From the NCBI RefSeq assembly GCF_004000255.1, contig NZ_RCIQ01000005.1, positions 124,001-188,000 on the forward strand: a stretch of 64,000 nt of DNA, in the 5' to 3' direction. Both the position numbers and the translations under genes were made by a program. Shown here one piece after another: positions 16,230-23,834 of the stretch. This DNA is from Nioella ostreopsis. GTDB taxonomy: Bacteria > Pseudomonadota > Alphaproteobacteria > Rhodobacterales > Rhodobacteraceae. The notes under the pieces are model-generated. The model saw only the letters and a program-made list of their open reading frames with translations, searched no databases and was not told where the DNA came from. The first letter of the stretch is position 1, and each line of letters begins with the position of its first letter.

Positions 16230-17120
16230 TCAGGCCACTGCCTTCCCGGCCAGCTTCGCCCTGATCCGCTCCGGTACCTGCCTTGCGCTCATGGCGCGGG
16301 GGTAGGGAAGCTCCTCCATCTCGGGCACGTCGCCGTAGAGCGCCTCGAACTCGGCGAAGTTGTCGAACACGCGGCGGGAGACATTGTCGATGAACGTCTC
16401 GGCACGTGCCCCATTGGCGAGGATGATCTCATGTTCCTCGGTTTCGATGTGGTAGACCGTGTAGGTCTCGCCCATCTCAGCAAGCGGAACACGGGTGATC
16501 GTCGTCCCGTTCACCAACGCCCCCGCATGGCAGATGACCCCATCCACCAGCATCCCGTGATCCGCCGTCACGGTCAGGTCAGAGTGCGGAAGGCCCTCGC
16601 CCAGAGATCCAGCAGCGAAGCGCACCGGCATCAGCCGTTCGGCAGGGCCGAAACGGGTGGAGATTGTCTGGCGGCCAATCCATTTCACATTTGCTTCTCT
16701 TCCATCAAGCGTAACGACTCGATCCCCGATAGAGAGGTTCTCAACAGATACGACTCCGTTGGAAACAGCGATCTGTGTCCCTTCGATAAAGCACAGAGGC
16801 AAGGGATCAGTTGTGAGAGAAGGAATGCTAGAACTATTTGAAGGGTAACCAGGATCTGTGCTGGAAGCAGTCGGCGAAACAACTCGAGTGAACCGCCCTG
16901 CAATCGTGTCGGTGAACACTAAAAACGTGTGACCATTCGACTCGTAGTATCCTTGGTACGCGAGTCCAAGCCCGCTGAAGTATTCATCTCCTGAGTTCCA
17001 AAAACCATCGTCCGTGCCAGGCGATCCTATTTGAGCACTAACATCATTAGCACTTCCTTGTGCACCGCCAATATTAGCGTCGTAAACAACAATCGAAACA
17101 ATATCATAGTCTACAGCCAT
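16230..17120 (-). CDS. Hint-domain (hedgehog/intein-type) protein, mosaic composition
   Basis: 296-residue protein. Residues about 1-105 form an uncharacterised, Gly/Ser/Asp-rich N-terminal part. A Hint module starts at CFIEGTQIAV (Cys110, the splicing-type nucleophile position). It continues through LSIGDRVVTLDG, VKWIGRQ and LTVTADHGMLVDG (block-B-like TxxH), and ends with DNVSRRVFDNFAEFEALY. Such stand-alone Hint proteins are common in roseobacters and probably self-cleave; their roles are unknown. Base composition is AT-richer for the first half and GC-rich from about codon 146, near the conserved WIGR motif. ATG at 17120 chosen; GTG at 17123 is possible. No secretion signal is evident, though extracellular export is often proposed. 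Confidence 0.85.
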   Translation of the reverse strand: MAVDYDIVSIVVYDANIGGAQGSANDVSAQIGSPGTDDGFWNSGDEYFSGLGLAYQGYYESNGHTFLVFTDTIAGRFTRVVSPTASSTDPGYPSNSSSIPSLTTDPLPLCFIEGTQIAVSNGVVSVENLSIGDRVVTLDGREANVKWIGRQTISTRFGPAERLMPVRFAAGSLGEGLPHSDLTVTADHGMLVDGVICHAGALVNGTTITRVPLAEMGETYTVYHIETEEHEIILANGARAETFIDNVSRRVFDNFAEFEALYGDVPEMEELPYPRAMSARQVPERIRAKLAGKAVA

Positions 17121-17306
17121 CACGTCCCCCGCAGTGACTAGATTTCCATTTCGTTCAGAAAAATCTAGCAGTTCAATATTCAGCTCCCTAAGCTAGAATC
17201 CTGTCGTGGAACACTAGCTAGAGTCAACAGGCCTGAGATGCCCCCGATAAAACAATGGGCGGCAGTTCCATTCACCACAACAGTCAGAACTCAGAAAGCA
17301 GCACAA

Positions 17307-17408
17307 TCGCCTCCCCGGGGGCGGTGAGGCAGGACCGTCGCGCCAATGGCGCGGCGTAAGCCTGCCGAACGCGATCGCGTGGCGGCTTCGCCTTGATCCC
17401 GCGCGGGG
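17307..17408 (+). repeat. Dispersed repeat, copy A
   Basis: Begins TCGCCTCCCCG and ends with a 38-bp block from GCGATCGCG to GCGCGGGG at 17371-17408. The ends match 20055-20116 (about 36 of 38 bases in the right block); copy A carries about 40 bp more in the middle. Same orientation in both places. Confidence 0.75.
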
Positions 17409-17432
17409 TCAATGGCGTTGCCTTTCACAAAC

Positions 17433-17456
17433 GCGCAGGGTGGGCAGCCCTGCCCA
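17433..17456 (+). repeat. Short palindromic dispersed repeat, copy 2
   Basis: GCGCAGGGTGGGCAG followed by CCCTGCCCA, with the dyad TGGGCAG-CC-CTGCCCA. Partner of 16197-16220. Confidence 0.7.
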
Positions 17457-17475
17457 GCGAACCGCCCAACCACGC

Positions 17476-18270
17476 TCAGACCTTCCGGCACAGGTAGTTC
17501 CACCGGCTGGGGCTATCGACGACGCGGCCCTTTCGTTTCAGGACTTGATGCCTTGCGTGGCTATCAACCTGAATGCCGTGCCGTTCCAGGAGCCTTGTGA
17601 ATGTCTCCGGGGGGCTGAAATAGCACGAATACACTCCATAAACGAACGGTCTCGACCCAAGGACGGATGCCAGCAGTCTGCGCAGGGCTTTCAAAAGATG
17701 TCCAAAGCCCTGGTGACGATACACGCCGCGCAGGTAATCCAGGAGGGAGGAGCCATAATCCTCTCCAGCGAATTCGTCGCGGTCCGGCACCTCGCCGATA
17801 TAGATCGTCCCACCCGCGACGGTCACACGGGCAATCTCCGCGATGGCCCTGCCCACGCTTTCCTCTTCCGACCCCACGATGTGCAGGACCCCGTTGCAGA
17901 CAACGCAGTCGACCGAGCCATCCGGAACGGGAAGCGCGTCGGCAAAACCTTGCGACACCGCGATCGAACTGCCCGGATGTTCGCTGTCCAGACGGTGCCG
18001 CACCCGGTCGACCTCTTCAGACGAAGGCAACACACCGGCCAGACGACCACGGGCACCGGATCGGCGCGCCATGATCAGCAATGTCCCGTCACCGCACCCG
18101 ACATCCAGAAGCGAAGCATCGTCACGCAGCTTCACCGCCGAGAGGATACGTTCCGAAACGAACTCCGTCAGGTAGCTCCGATGGGCGCGGCCGCTCAACT
18201 CACTGACGTCAGAGGCCGACGCCCATGCACGATAGGCGTCAACCGGGTTCTTCGCTTTCACAATCGGCAC
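17476..18270 (-). CDS. Class I SAM-dependent methyltransferase
   Basis: 264-residue protein with SAM-binding motif I LLDVGCGDGTLL near residue 57, motif II/III text DGSVDCVVCNGVLHI and a GGTIYIGEVP strand. This is the layout of UbiE/Methyltransf_11-like enzymes. The C-terminal third (FGHLLKALRRL ... YSCYFSPPETFTRLLERHGI) probably forms the substrate cap. The GTG at 18270 is chosen because AGGAG lies 7 nt upstream; an ATG at 18369 is in frame but has no good site. Substrate unknown. It lies between the two copies of the ahcY 3' end, so it may be acquired cargo. Confidence 0.82.
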   Translation of the reverse strand: MPIVKAKNPVDAYRAWASASDVSELSGRAHRSYLTEFVSERILSAVKLRDDASLLDVGCGDGTLLIMARRSGARGRLAGVLPSSEEVDRVRHRLDSEHPGSSIAVSQGFADALPVPDGSVDCVVCNGVLHIVGSEEESVGRAIAEIARVTVAGGTIYIGEVPDRDEFAGEDYGSSLLDYLRGVYRHQGFGHLLKALRRLLASVLGSRPFVYGVYSCYFSPPETFTRLLERHGIQVDSHARHQVLKRKGRVVDSPSRWNYLCRKV

Positions 18271-18498
18271 ATTGGCTCTCCTGAATATCAGGCTTTCCGG
18301 TAATGTTCTCGCCGGAGTTTCTAAACCAAATCTGTCAGAGAGCCTATATCCGGACGCCCCGGGATTCATGGAATTTCGATCACGCGAGGGACGCGTACAA
18401 GGAGGCCCCGGCAGATCAAACCGACCCGCGCACCACCCGCACCAAAGCCACGCATGCAGAGGCCCTCTTTCCGCCTGATCCCTGAACTGCTCGGGCGT

Positions 18499-18549
18499 AT
18501 CCACGCCTCTCAGGACGACCCGTTCAAGCCGGAACACTGCCGCTACTGA
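18499..18549 (+). pseudogene. Fragment of the ahcY 3' end
   Basis: In-frame text RIHASQDDPFKPEHCRY followed by TGA matches the end of AhcY (…[15 protein letters not shown]) with several substitutions, including Tyr to Cys. There is no ahcY sequence upstream, so it is a 3' remnant. It keeps the gene's terminator just downstream. Confidence 0.85.
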
Positions 18550-18605
18550 GGGCGGTTATTGCTGGGAATTTGGAGCACCGGCCAGCGCGAGTTGGCCGGT
18601 GTTTT
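18511..18605 (+). repeat. Direct repeat, right copy (ahcY 3' end plus terminator)
   Basis: 95-bp partner of 16087-16181, about 91 percent identical by hand alignment. The differences are scattered in the coding part and spacer, while the terminator stem and loop are identical. Confidence 0.9.
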
Positions 18606-18606
18606 T
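18576..18606 (+). terminator. Duplicated ahcY terminator
   Basis: Stem CACCGGCCA / TGGCCGGTG, 8-nt loop, then TTTTT. It also lies downstream of the convergent AT-rich gene at 18729-19976. Confidence 0.8.
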
Positions 18607-18728
18607 GAAAGGTGAAGCCGCTGTGATGCAAGCCAATATGTACCGTTAGCTAACTACACTCGCATCTCAGGACCTTTTCGTCATCTAACCAAGTATCTTT
18701 GACTCAGTCCGGTCCAAACAGCGCGCCA

Positions 18729-19976
18729 TCAGGTGCGCTCTAGAGGAATCTCGCATGTTGTTCCGCGCCAGCCCCCATAGATCCTTCTATCTATGACTTT
18801 TCCACGATAGCCAATCACACCAAAAACCAGAACTTCAACCAGCCACTGAGAAATGAGCCAAGCCTCATGAAGTTGCAATCCACTAGGTTCAAATTTTTCA
18901 TCTTGATGAACCAGTTTGTTCCGAAAAAAAGAAATAATTTCAAAGACATCAATGCTGTTTCTTGCCTTCGAAAGCTTGAACAGCTCCGGGCTATGTTCGA
19001 GGACTTCTGAACGCATTCCGAAGTAACTACAGGCAGCACGGGATTTTTCAGAGAACGGAATTGATCGATCATCCAGTAATCTTTTTGACCAACCAGCACG
19101 GAAAGAGAGCACGAAATTAACCATGGCTTCCAGCGCACCATGTGCTCCGATGATCGACATTTCCAAAGAGTGGCTACGAGAGACATTGGATGCGCGGTAG
19201 AAACTGATTGTTTGCCGCAGAGCCCGTTTTGTCATCTTATCGGCACTTGCTTTCGAAAACAGAAGAAATATCTCCGGAAGCAGGTGTTGAATTTCTATAT
19301 CGAACCAGTTGGTTTCACGATCTCCTCGATCGATGCGGGAAAATCCTAACAATTTAAATGCAACGGAGTCGCTTTCGTCAAACGCAAACAAGTTCCCTAT
19401 TCCACAATGACTACCCTTTACGAAGGTTAGGAAATCAATAATGGTCGAAAGAGGGCGGAAGGGATCATCTGCGTCGAGCTTCAGATTTGAAGTGACCAGA
19501 CACGGGCTGCCCTCCTTTGATTTTAAAGGAGAAATATTGAATTCACTTCCGGTCTCATCTATGAGAATAATTGGTTTTGAGATAAATTTTGGGGCGTTAA
19601 AAAGAACTGCTTCAAACCTCTGAGAAGTCCGAGTACTCTCCAAGACAAAGGGCAATCGAGTGAATTGGGCTTCAACTTCGGGTTCATCTTGCTCAAATTT
19701 GATGCTTCGTTTTGTCAAAATAAGGGGCCAAGGCTCGTCGTCTCCCCTGAATCTGATCTCAACCGTGCTATTTAGGGCGTGAAAGTCGCGAGGGAAAAAT
19801 TTTCCTATTGAAAGAACTGGTTCTCCACCCTCATCGTAAATCATTGGTATCTCAGTTGGTCCAAATTTTTTCTCATCCACGCGAACTTCCGCAACGGGAA
19901 TGTAAAAAGAAGGTAGATCGTCGCTTTCGCTAAATTGGCATGGGGTGAGCATCTGTTTGACTTCCCTAACTGGCAT
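18729..19976 (-). CDS. HEPN-motif protein, ApeA-like architecture (candidate defence RNase)
   Basis: 415-residue protein from a strongly AT-rich segment unlike its neighbours. Residues about 1-170 look beta-rich (alternating hydrophobic strands). Residues 175-300 contain DFLTFVKGSHCGIGNLF and a helical region. The C-terminal helices carry FFRNKLVH at 351-357, giving the HEPN ribonuclease motif R-N-x3-H (Arg352, His357), followed by an amphipathic helix. A beta-sandwich plus C-terminal HEPN arrangement resembles the single-gene antiphage RNase ApeA; this is inference from layout, not alignment. The ATG at 19952 has a better Shine-Dalgarno (AGGGAA) than 19976. No partner antitoxin is adjacent except possibly the BrnA-like gene beyond the repeat. 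Confidence 0.7.
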   Translation of the reverse strand: MPVREVKQMLTPCQFSESDDLPSFYIPVAEVRVDEKKFGPTEIPMIYDEGGEPVLSIGKFFPRDFHALNSTVEIRFRGDDEPWPLILTKRSIKFEQDEPEVEAQFTRLPFVLESTRTSQRFEAVLFNAPKFISKPIILIDETGSEFNISPLKSKEGSPCLVTSNLKLDADDPFRPLSTIIDFLTFVKGSHCGIGNLFAFDESDSVAFKLLGFSRIDRGDRETNWFDIEIQHLLPEIFLLFSKASADKMTKRALRQTISFYRASNVSRSHSLEMSIIGAHGALEAMVNFVLSFRAGWSKRLLDDRSIPFSEKSRAACSYFGMRSEVLEHSPELFKLSKARNSIDVFEIISFFRNKLVHQDEKFEPSGLQLHEAWLISQWLVEVLVFGVIGYRGKVIDRRIYGGWRGTTCEIPLERT

Positions 19977-20054
19977 TTACTTTGGTCATTGTGCTTGAGG
20001 CCGAACTCACCAGCAAGTGCAGAAGGATAGTTCACTCTCCCTTCTGGAAGGCGC

Positions 20055-20116
20055 TCGCCTCCCCGTGGGGGAGGGTCGGCGATCGCGCGGCGGCTTCGCC
20101 TTGATTCCGCGCGGGG
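20055..20116 (+). repeat. Dispersed repeat, copy B
   Basis: Shorter partner of 17307-17408, sharing the TCGCCTCCCCG left end and the right-hand 38-bp block at 20079-20116. It lies between the HEPN gene and the BrnA-like gene. Confidence 0.75.
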
Positions 20117-20137
20117 GACATGACCATCCGCCGCCCC

Positions 20138-20563
20138 TCACTCCTCCCCCTGTCGGGTCTTGAGCCACGCATCGCCTTCCTCCATCATCCGGTCCGTCCA
20201 GCCCCATTTCGGTCGCTTTTGCGGCCCGCTCTTCTCCTGTTCCTTGAACTGGTCCACCGTCTCATCCCCGTGCAGCAGCCCCATCAGCCGTGCCCGCATG
20301 AAGGCTTTCAGCACGTCATTCATCCGGGGGCCGTAGTCCGGCCCCATGGAGCGGAAGAATTTCAGCACGTCCTCATCCACCCGGATCGTCACCCGCTTCT
20401 TCGCGGGGCTGGGTGAGGTCGCGATCCGCACCCAGTCATGCGGCACGCGGCGGTTGATATAGATGCGGTTGTGCAGGTCGTAGTCGATGCGCGCCATCGC
20501 GTCGATCAGGTAGTGGTGATGTTCCCGCTGCTTCGCTGTCAGCGGTTTGCCATCCAGGTTCAT
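20138..20563 (-). CDS. BrnA-like antitoxin (ribbon-helix-helix type), no adjacent toxin
   Basis: 141-residue protein. The central segment KRVTIRVDEDVLKFFRSMG followed by GPRMNDVLKAFMRARLMG matches the BrnA antitoxin family, whose beta strand and two helices bind DNA. BrnA normally pairs with the RelE-like toxin BrnT encoded just upstream; none is present here. The N-terminal 60 residues and acidic C-terminal tail are longer than in minimal BrnA. A dyad lies 41-57 bp upstream of the ATG and could be an autoregulatory operator. It may be a stand-alone regulator. Confidence 0.75.
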   Translation of the reverse strand: MNLDGKPLTAKQREHHHYLIDAMARIDYDLHNRIYINRRVPHDWVRIATSPSPAKKRVTIRVDEDVLKFFRSMGPDYGPRMNDVLKAFMRARLMGLLHGDETVDQFKEQEKSGPQKRPKWGWTDRMMEEGDAWLKTRQGEE

Positions 20564-20603
20564 GGCCGGTCCTCGATTTGGGAATGTGCCGGGCAGTCTG
20601 GCA

Positions 20604-20620
20604 GGATTTTCCTAAAATCC
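20604..20620. promoter_or_regulatory. Dyad operator candidate upstream of brnA-like gene
   Basis: Perfect inverted repeat GGATTTT-CCT-AAAATCC, AT-rich in a GC-rich region, between the divergent brnA-like and mutL genes. A candidate site for the BrnA-like ribbon-helix-helix protein. Confidence 0.45.
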
Positions 20621-20642
20621 CGTCAATGGCGCGGTTTTGTCT

Positions 20643-20686
20643 GCACGGGGGGTGTACGGGGGGTGTACGCATGGTGCACGGGTGGC
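20643..20686 (+). repeat. Four tandem 11-bp repeats upstream of mutL
   Basis: Units GCACGGGGGGT, GTACGGGGGGT, GTACGCATGGT and GCACGGGTGGC lie head to tail, 67 bp before the mutL ATG. The period is close to one helical turn, which would place the units on the same face of the helix. Confidence 0.7.
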
Positions 20687-20752
20687 GACAGGCCGCCTGC
20701 GCCCGCCTTGGGGCGTTTCCGAATCGAGCGGGGGCGTGCTATCCCTTGTGGC

Positions 20753-22600
20753 ATGGCTTTTCCCGACCCCAAGATAGGCGGCTCTGCGCGCCCTGTGATC
20801 CGTCAGCTGGATGAAACGGTGGTGAACCGCATCGCCGCGGGCGAGGTGGTGGAACGCCCCGCCTCCGCCGTCAAGGAACTGGTTGAAAACGCATTGGATT
20901 CCGGCGCCGACCGGATCACCATCGAGGTCGCCAACGGCGGCAAATCCCTGATCCGCGTCACTGACAATGGCTGCGGAATGACCCCCGAAGATTTGCCCCT
21001 CGCCCTCGCCCGCCACGCGACCTCGAAGATAGATGGATCGGACCTGCTGAACATCAACAGTTTCGGCTTTCGCGGAGAGGCCTTGCCGTCGCTCGGGTCG
21101 GTCGGTCGGCTGGTGATCACGAGCCGGTCAGAGACCGGGGGAGATGCCCATACCATCGCTGTAACCGGTGGAAGACATTCGGTTATTCGCCCTGCGGCCC
21201 TGTCTGGTGGCACCGTGGTGGCGCTGCGCGATCTGTTCTTCGCCACACCCGCGCGGCTCAAGTTCCTGCGCACGGATCGGGCCGAGATGCAGGCCATCGG
21301 CGACGTGGTCAAACGGCTGGCCATGGCAGAGCCCGCCGTGGGCTTCACCCTGCGTGACATGACCGATGGGCAAAACCGGGTGATCTTCCGCGCCGATCCC
21401 GAACAAGGGGATCTTTTCAATGCGTTAGGGGCAAGGCTCGGGCAGGTGATGGGGCGCGATTTCATCGAGAACGCGCTGCCGATAGAGGCCGAGCGCGAGG
21501 ATATCCGGTTGGTGGGTTATGCTGCCCTCCCCACCTATTCACGCGGGGCCGCCACGGCGCAGTATCTTTTTGTTAACGGCCGCCCTGTAAAAGACAAGCT
21601 GCTGGTCGGGGCCTTGCGCGGGGCCTATGCGGATTTCCTCAGCCGGGACCGGCACCCGGCGGTGGCGCTCTTCGTCGACTGCCCGCCAGAGCGGGTTGAT
21701 GTGAACGTGCATCCCGCCAAGGCAGAGGTCCGGTTTCGCGAACCGGGTGTCGTGCGCGGGCTCATTGTGTCGGCCCTGCGCCACGCGTTGGCAGAAGCCG
21801 GGCACCGTGCCTCTTCGACCGTGGCCGAGGCGACGCTTGGCGCCTTCCGCCCCGAACAGGGGCCGGCGCGGGTCTACCAGATGGACCGGCCCTCTCAGGG
21901 GTCGCTCCGCGCCGCGCGGGACTGGCAGGCCCCGGCCATGGGTTTTGCCGAGGAACCTGCGGATTTCACCTCGACCTCTGCGCGGGTGGAACCGGTCGTC
22001 GACGCCCCCGAGGCCACACAACATCCGCTCGGCGCAGCCCGCGCGCAGGTGCATGAAAACTACATCATCGCCCAGACCGAAACCGGCATGGTGATCGTCG
22101 ATCAACACGCCGCGCATGAACGGCTGGTCTATGAAAAGCTGAAACGCCAGCTGGCGGAAAACGGGGTCGCGTCGCAGGCGCTGCTGATCCCGGAGATCGT
22201 GACGCTCGGGCCGAACGACACGGCCGCTCTGCTCGATCTGGCTGACGAACTTGCCAAGCTCGGTCTGGTGCTGGAGCCTTTCGGACCGGGCACAGTCGCC
22301 GTGCAGGCCACACCCGCGATCCTTGGCCCGGTGAATGCCGAGGCGATGCTGCGCGACATCCTCGATGAGTTGGACGATCTGGGTGAAAGCCTGACCGTGA
22401 GAGCGCGGATCGAGGCGATCCTGTCGCGCGTCGCCTGTCACGGGTCGATCCGCTCGGGCCGTCAGATGCGGGCCGAGGAAATGAACGCGCTGCTGCGGGA
22501 GATGGAGGCAACGCCCCATTCCGGCCAGTGCAACCACGGGCGGCCCACCTATGTGGAGCTGAAGCTCTCTGACATCGAAAGGCTTTTTGGCCGCACATGA
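20753..22600 (+). CDS. mutL: DNA mismatch repair protein MutL
   Basis: 615-residue GHKL ATPase that links MutS mismatch recognition to strand removal. N-terminal motifs are IAAGEVVERPASAVKELVENALD (split: the catalytic Glu and Asn lie in KELVENALD), DNGCGM and FGFRGEALPS. The C-terminal dimerisation domain begins near ARAQVHENYI and contains VIVDQHAAHERL and the terminal CNHGRPT motif. The ATG at 20753 gives the usual MutL start. The rmuC ATG overlaps the stop (ATGA). Confidence 0.97.
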   Translation: MAFPDPKIGGSARPVIRQLDETVVNRIAAGEVVERPASAVKELVENALDSGADRITIEVANGGKSLIRVTDNGCGMTPEDLPLALARHATSKIDGSDLLNINSFGFRGEALPSLGSVGRLVITSRSETGGDAHTIAVTGGRHSVIRPAALSGGTVVALRDLFFATPARLKFLRTDRAEMQAIGDVVKRLAMAEPAVGFTLRDMTDGQNRVIFRADPEQGDLFNALGARLGQVMGRDFIENALPIEAEREDIRLVGYAALPTYSRGAATAQYLFVNGRPVKDKLLVGALRGAYADFLSRDRHPAVALFVDCPPERVDVNVHPAKAEVRFREPGVVRGLIVSALRHALAEAGHRASSTVAEATLGAFRPEQGPARVYQMDRPSQGSLRAARDWQAPAMGFAEEPADFTSTSARVEPVVDAPEATQHPLGAARAQVHENYIIAQTETGMVIVDQHAAHERLVYEKLKRQLAENGVASQALLIPEIVTLGPNDTAALLDLADELAKLGLVLEPFGPGTVAVQATPAILGPVNAEAMLRDILDELDDLGESLTVRARIEAILSRVACHGSIRSGRQMRAEEMNALLREMEATPHSGQCNHGRPTYVELKLSDIERLFGRT

Positions 22601-23763
22601 TCCAGCTTGGTGAGACCCAGATCGACCTGACCGATCCCCTGATCCTGCTGGCGCTTGGCGGGCTGCTGGTGCTTGTTGTCGTATTGGTGCTGGTTTTGCG
22701 ATCTGTCGCTGCCGCCACCCGCACGGCCCGCGCGATGGAACCGCTGGCCCACCAGATGGGCGCGCTCGGGCAGCGGGTGCAGTCGCTGTCGGACGGGCAA
22801 CATCAGCTGTCAGGCGGCATCAGCCATGTCAGCGAGTTGCAGGCGCGCAGCCAGGCGCAGATGCTGGAGGTGATGGAACGGCGGCTGGAAGAAGTGCAGC
22901 GCAGCATGGGCGAGACCCTGCACGGCACATCGACCCGCACCGCGCGCAGCCTTGGAGAACTGCAACAGCGGCTGGAACAGATCGACAAGGCACAGGCGAA
23001 TATCGAGAAGCTGTCGGGCGATGTTCTGGGCTTGCAGGATATCCTGTCGAACAAACAGACGCGCGGGGCGTTCGGAGAAATCCAGCTGAACGATATCGTG
23101 CACAAGGCGCTGCCGCCGGATGCCTACGCGTTTCAGGCGACACTGTCGAACGGCAAGCGGGCGGATTGCCTGATCCATCTTCCGAACCCTCCCGGTCCCA
23201 TTGTGATCGACAGCAAGTTCCCGCTGGAAGCCTACGAGGCCCTTCGGCGCGCCAAGACACAGCGCGATATCGACGAGGCCGCGCGCGCCATGCGCACCGC
23301 CGTGCGCGGGCATATCAAAGCGATCTCGGACCGCTACATCATCGAGGGCGAAACCGCGGACGGGGCGCTGATGTTCCTGCCCTCCGAGGCGGTCTATGCG
23401 GAACTGCACGCGAATTTCCCCGAACTGGTGCGCGAGGGCTTTTCCGCGCGGGTCTGGATCGTGTCGCCCACCACCTGCATGGCGACGCTGAACACGATGC
23501 GCGCGGTGCTGAAGGATGCGCGGATGCGCGAACAGGCGGGCGCGATCCGCAAGCAGCTGGCGATGCTGCACCGGGACGTGGAGCTGGTGGTGGAACGTGT
23601 GGGCAAGCTGACCACCCATTTCGGTCAGGCGCGCAAGGATCTCGACGACATCAACACGGCCGCTGAACGCGCTGGCAAACGGGCCACCCGGCTGGACAGT
23701 TTCGATTTCGAGGAACTGAGCGCCAAGGACGAGGCCGAGGTGGTGCCCCTCCCTCACCGCTAG
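22597..23763 (+). CDS. rmuC: DNA recombination protein RmuC
   Basis: 388-residue RmuC protein. One N-terminal transmembrane helix (about residues 14-35) is followed by a long coiled coil (about 45-150). The conserved nuclease-like domain then has RGAFGEIQLNDIV, VIDSKFPLEAYEALRRA and VWIVSPTTCMATLNT. The family limits inversions at short repeats and is proposed to be a membrane-tethered nuclease. It is translationally coupled to mutL by a 4-nt overlap, a genome-maintenance pair. Followed by two palindromic terminators. Confidence 0.94.
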   Translation: MIQLGETQIDLTDPLILLALGGLLVLVVVLVLVLRSVAAATRTARAMEPLAHQMGALGQRVQSLSDGQHQLSGGISHVSELQARSQAQMLEVMERRLEEVQRSMGETLHGTSTRTARSLGELQQRLEQIDKAQANIEKLSGDVLGLQDILSNKQTRGAFGEIQLNDIVHKALPPDAYAFQATLSNGKRADCLIHLPNPPGPIVIDSKFPLEAYEALRRAKTQRDIDEAARAMRTAVRGHIKAISDRYIIEGETADGALMFLPSEAVYAELHANFPELVREGFSARVWIVSPTTCMATLNTMRAVLKDARMREQAGAIRKQLAMLHRDVELVVERVGKLTTHFGQARKDLDDINTAAERAGKRATRLDSFDFEELSAKDEAEVVPLPHR

Positions 23764-23771
23764 GCGCGGGG

Positions 23772-23791
23772 AAGATCCTTGCAAGGATCTT
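23772..23791. terminator. Palindromic terminator 1, AAG-N4-TTGCAA-N4'-CTT
   Basis: Perfect 20-bp palindrome AAGATCCTTGCAAGGATCTT followed by TTT, between convergent rmuC and the MsrC gene. It shares its frame with four other palindromes in the window. Confidence 0.8.
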
Positions 23792-23796
23792 TTTGG

Positions 23797-23816
23797 AAGA
23801 ATTTTGCAAAATTCTT
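23797..23816. terminator. Palindromic terminator 2, AAG-N4-TTGCAA-N4'-CTT
   Basis: Perfect 20-bp palindrome AAGAATTTTGCAAAATTCTT followed by T, 25 bp after the first. The arms differ from the first copy but remain fully complementary. Confidence 0.75.
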
Positions 23817-23834
23817 TGCCCCCCGGTGGAGGGG

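Larger units (their letters stand above)
17121..17475. other. Gene-poor stretch with dispersed repeats
   Basis: 355 bp between the Hint gene start and the methyltransferase stop. The right-hand 170 bp holds two repeats described separately; the left 180 bp is AT-rich leader of the Hint gene. No convincing coding sequence. Confidence 0.6.
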
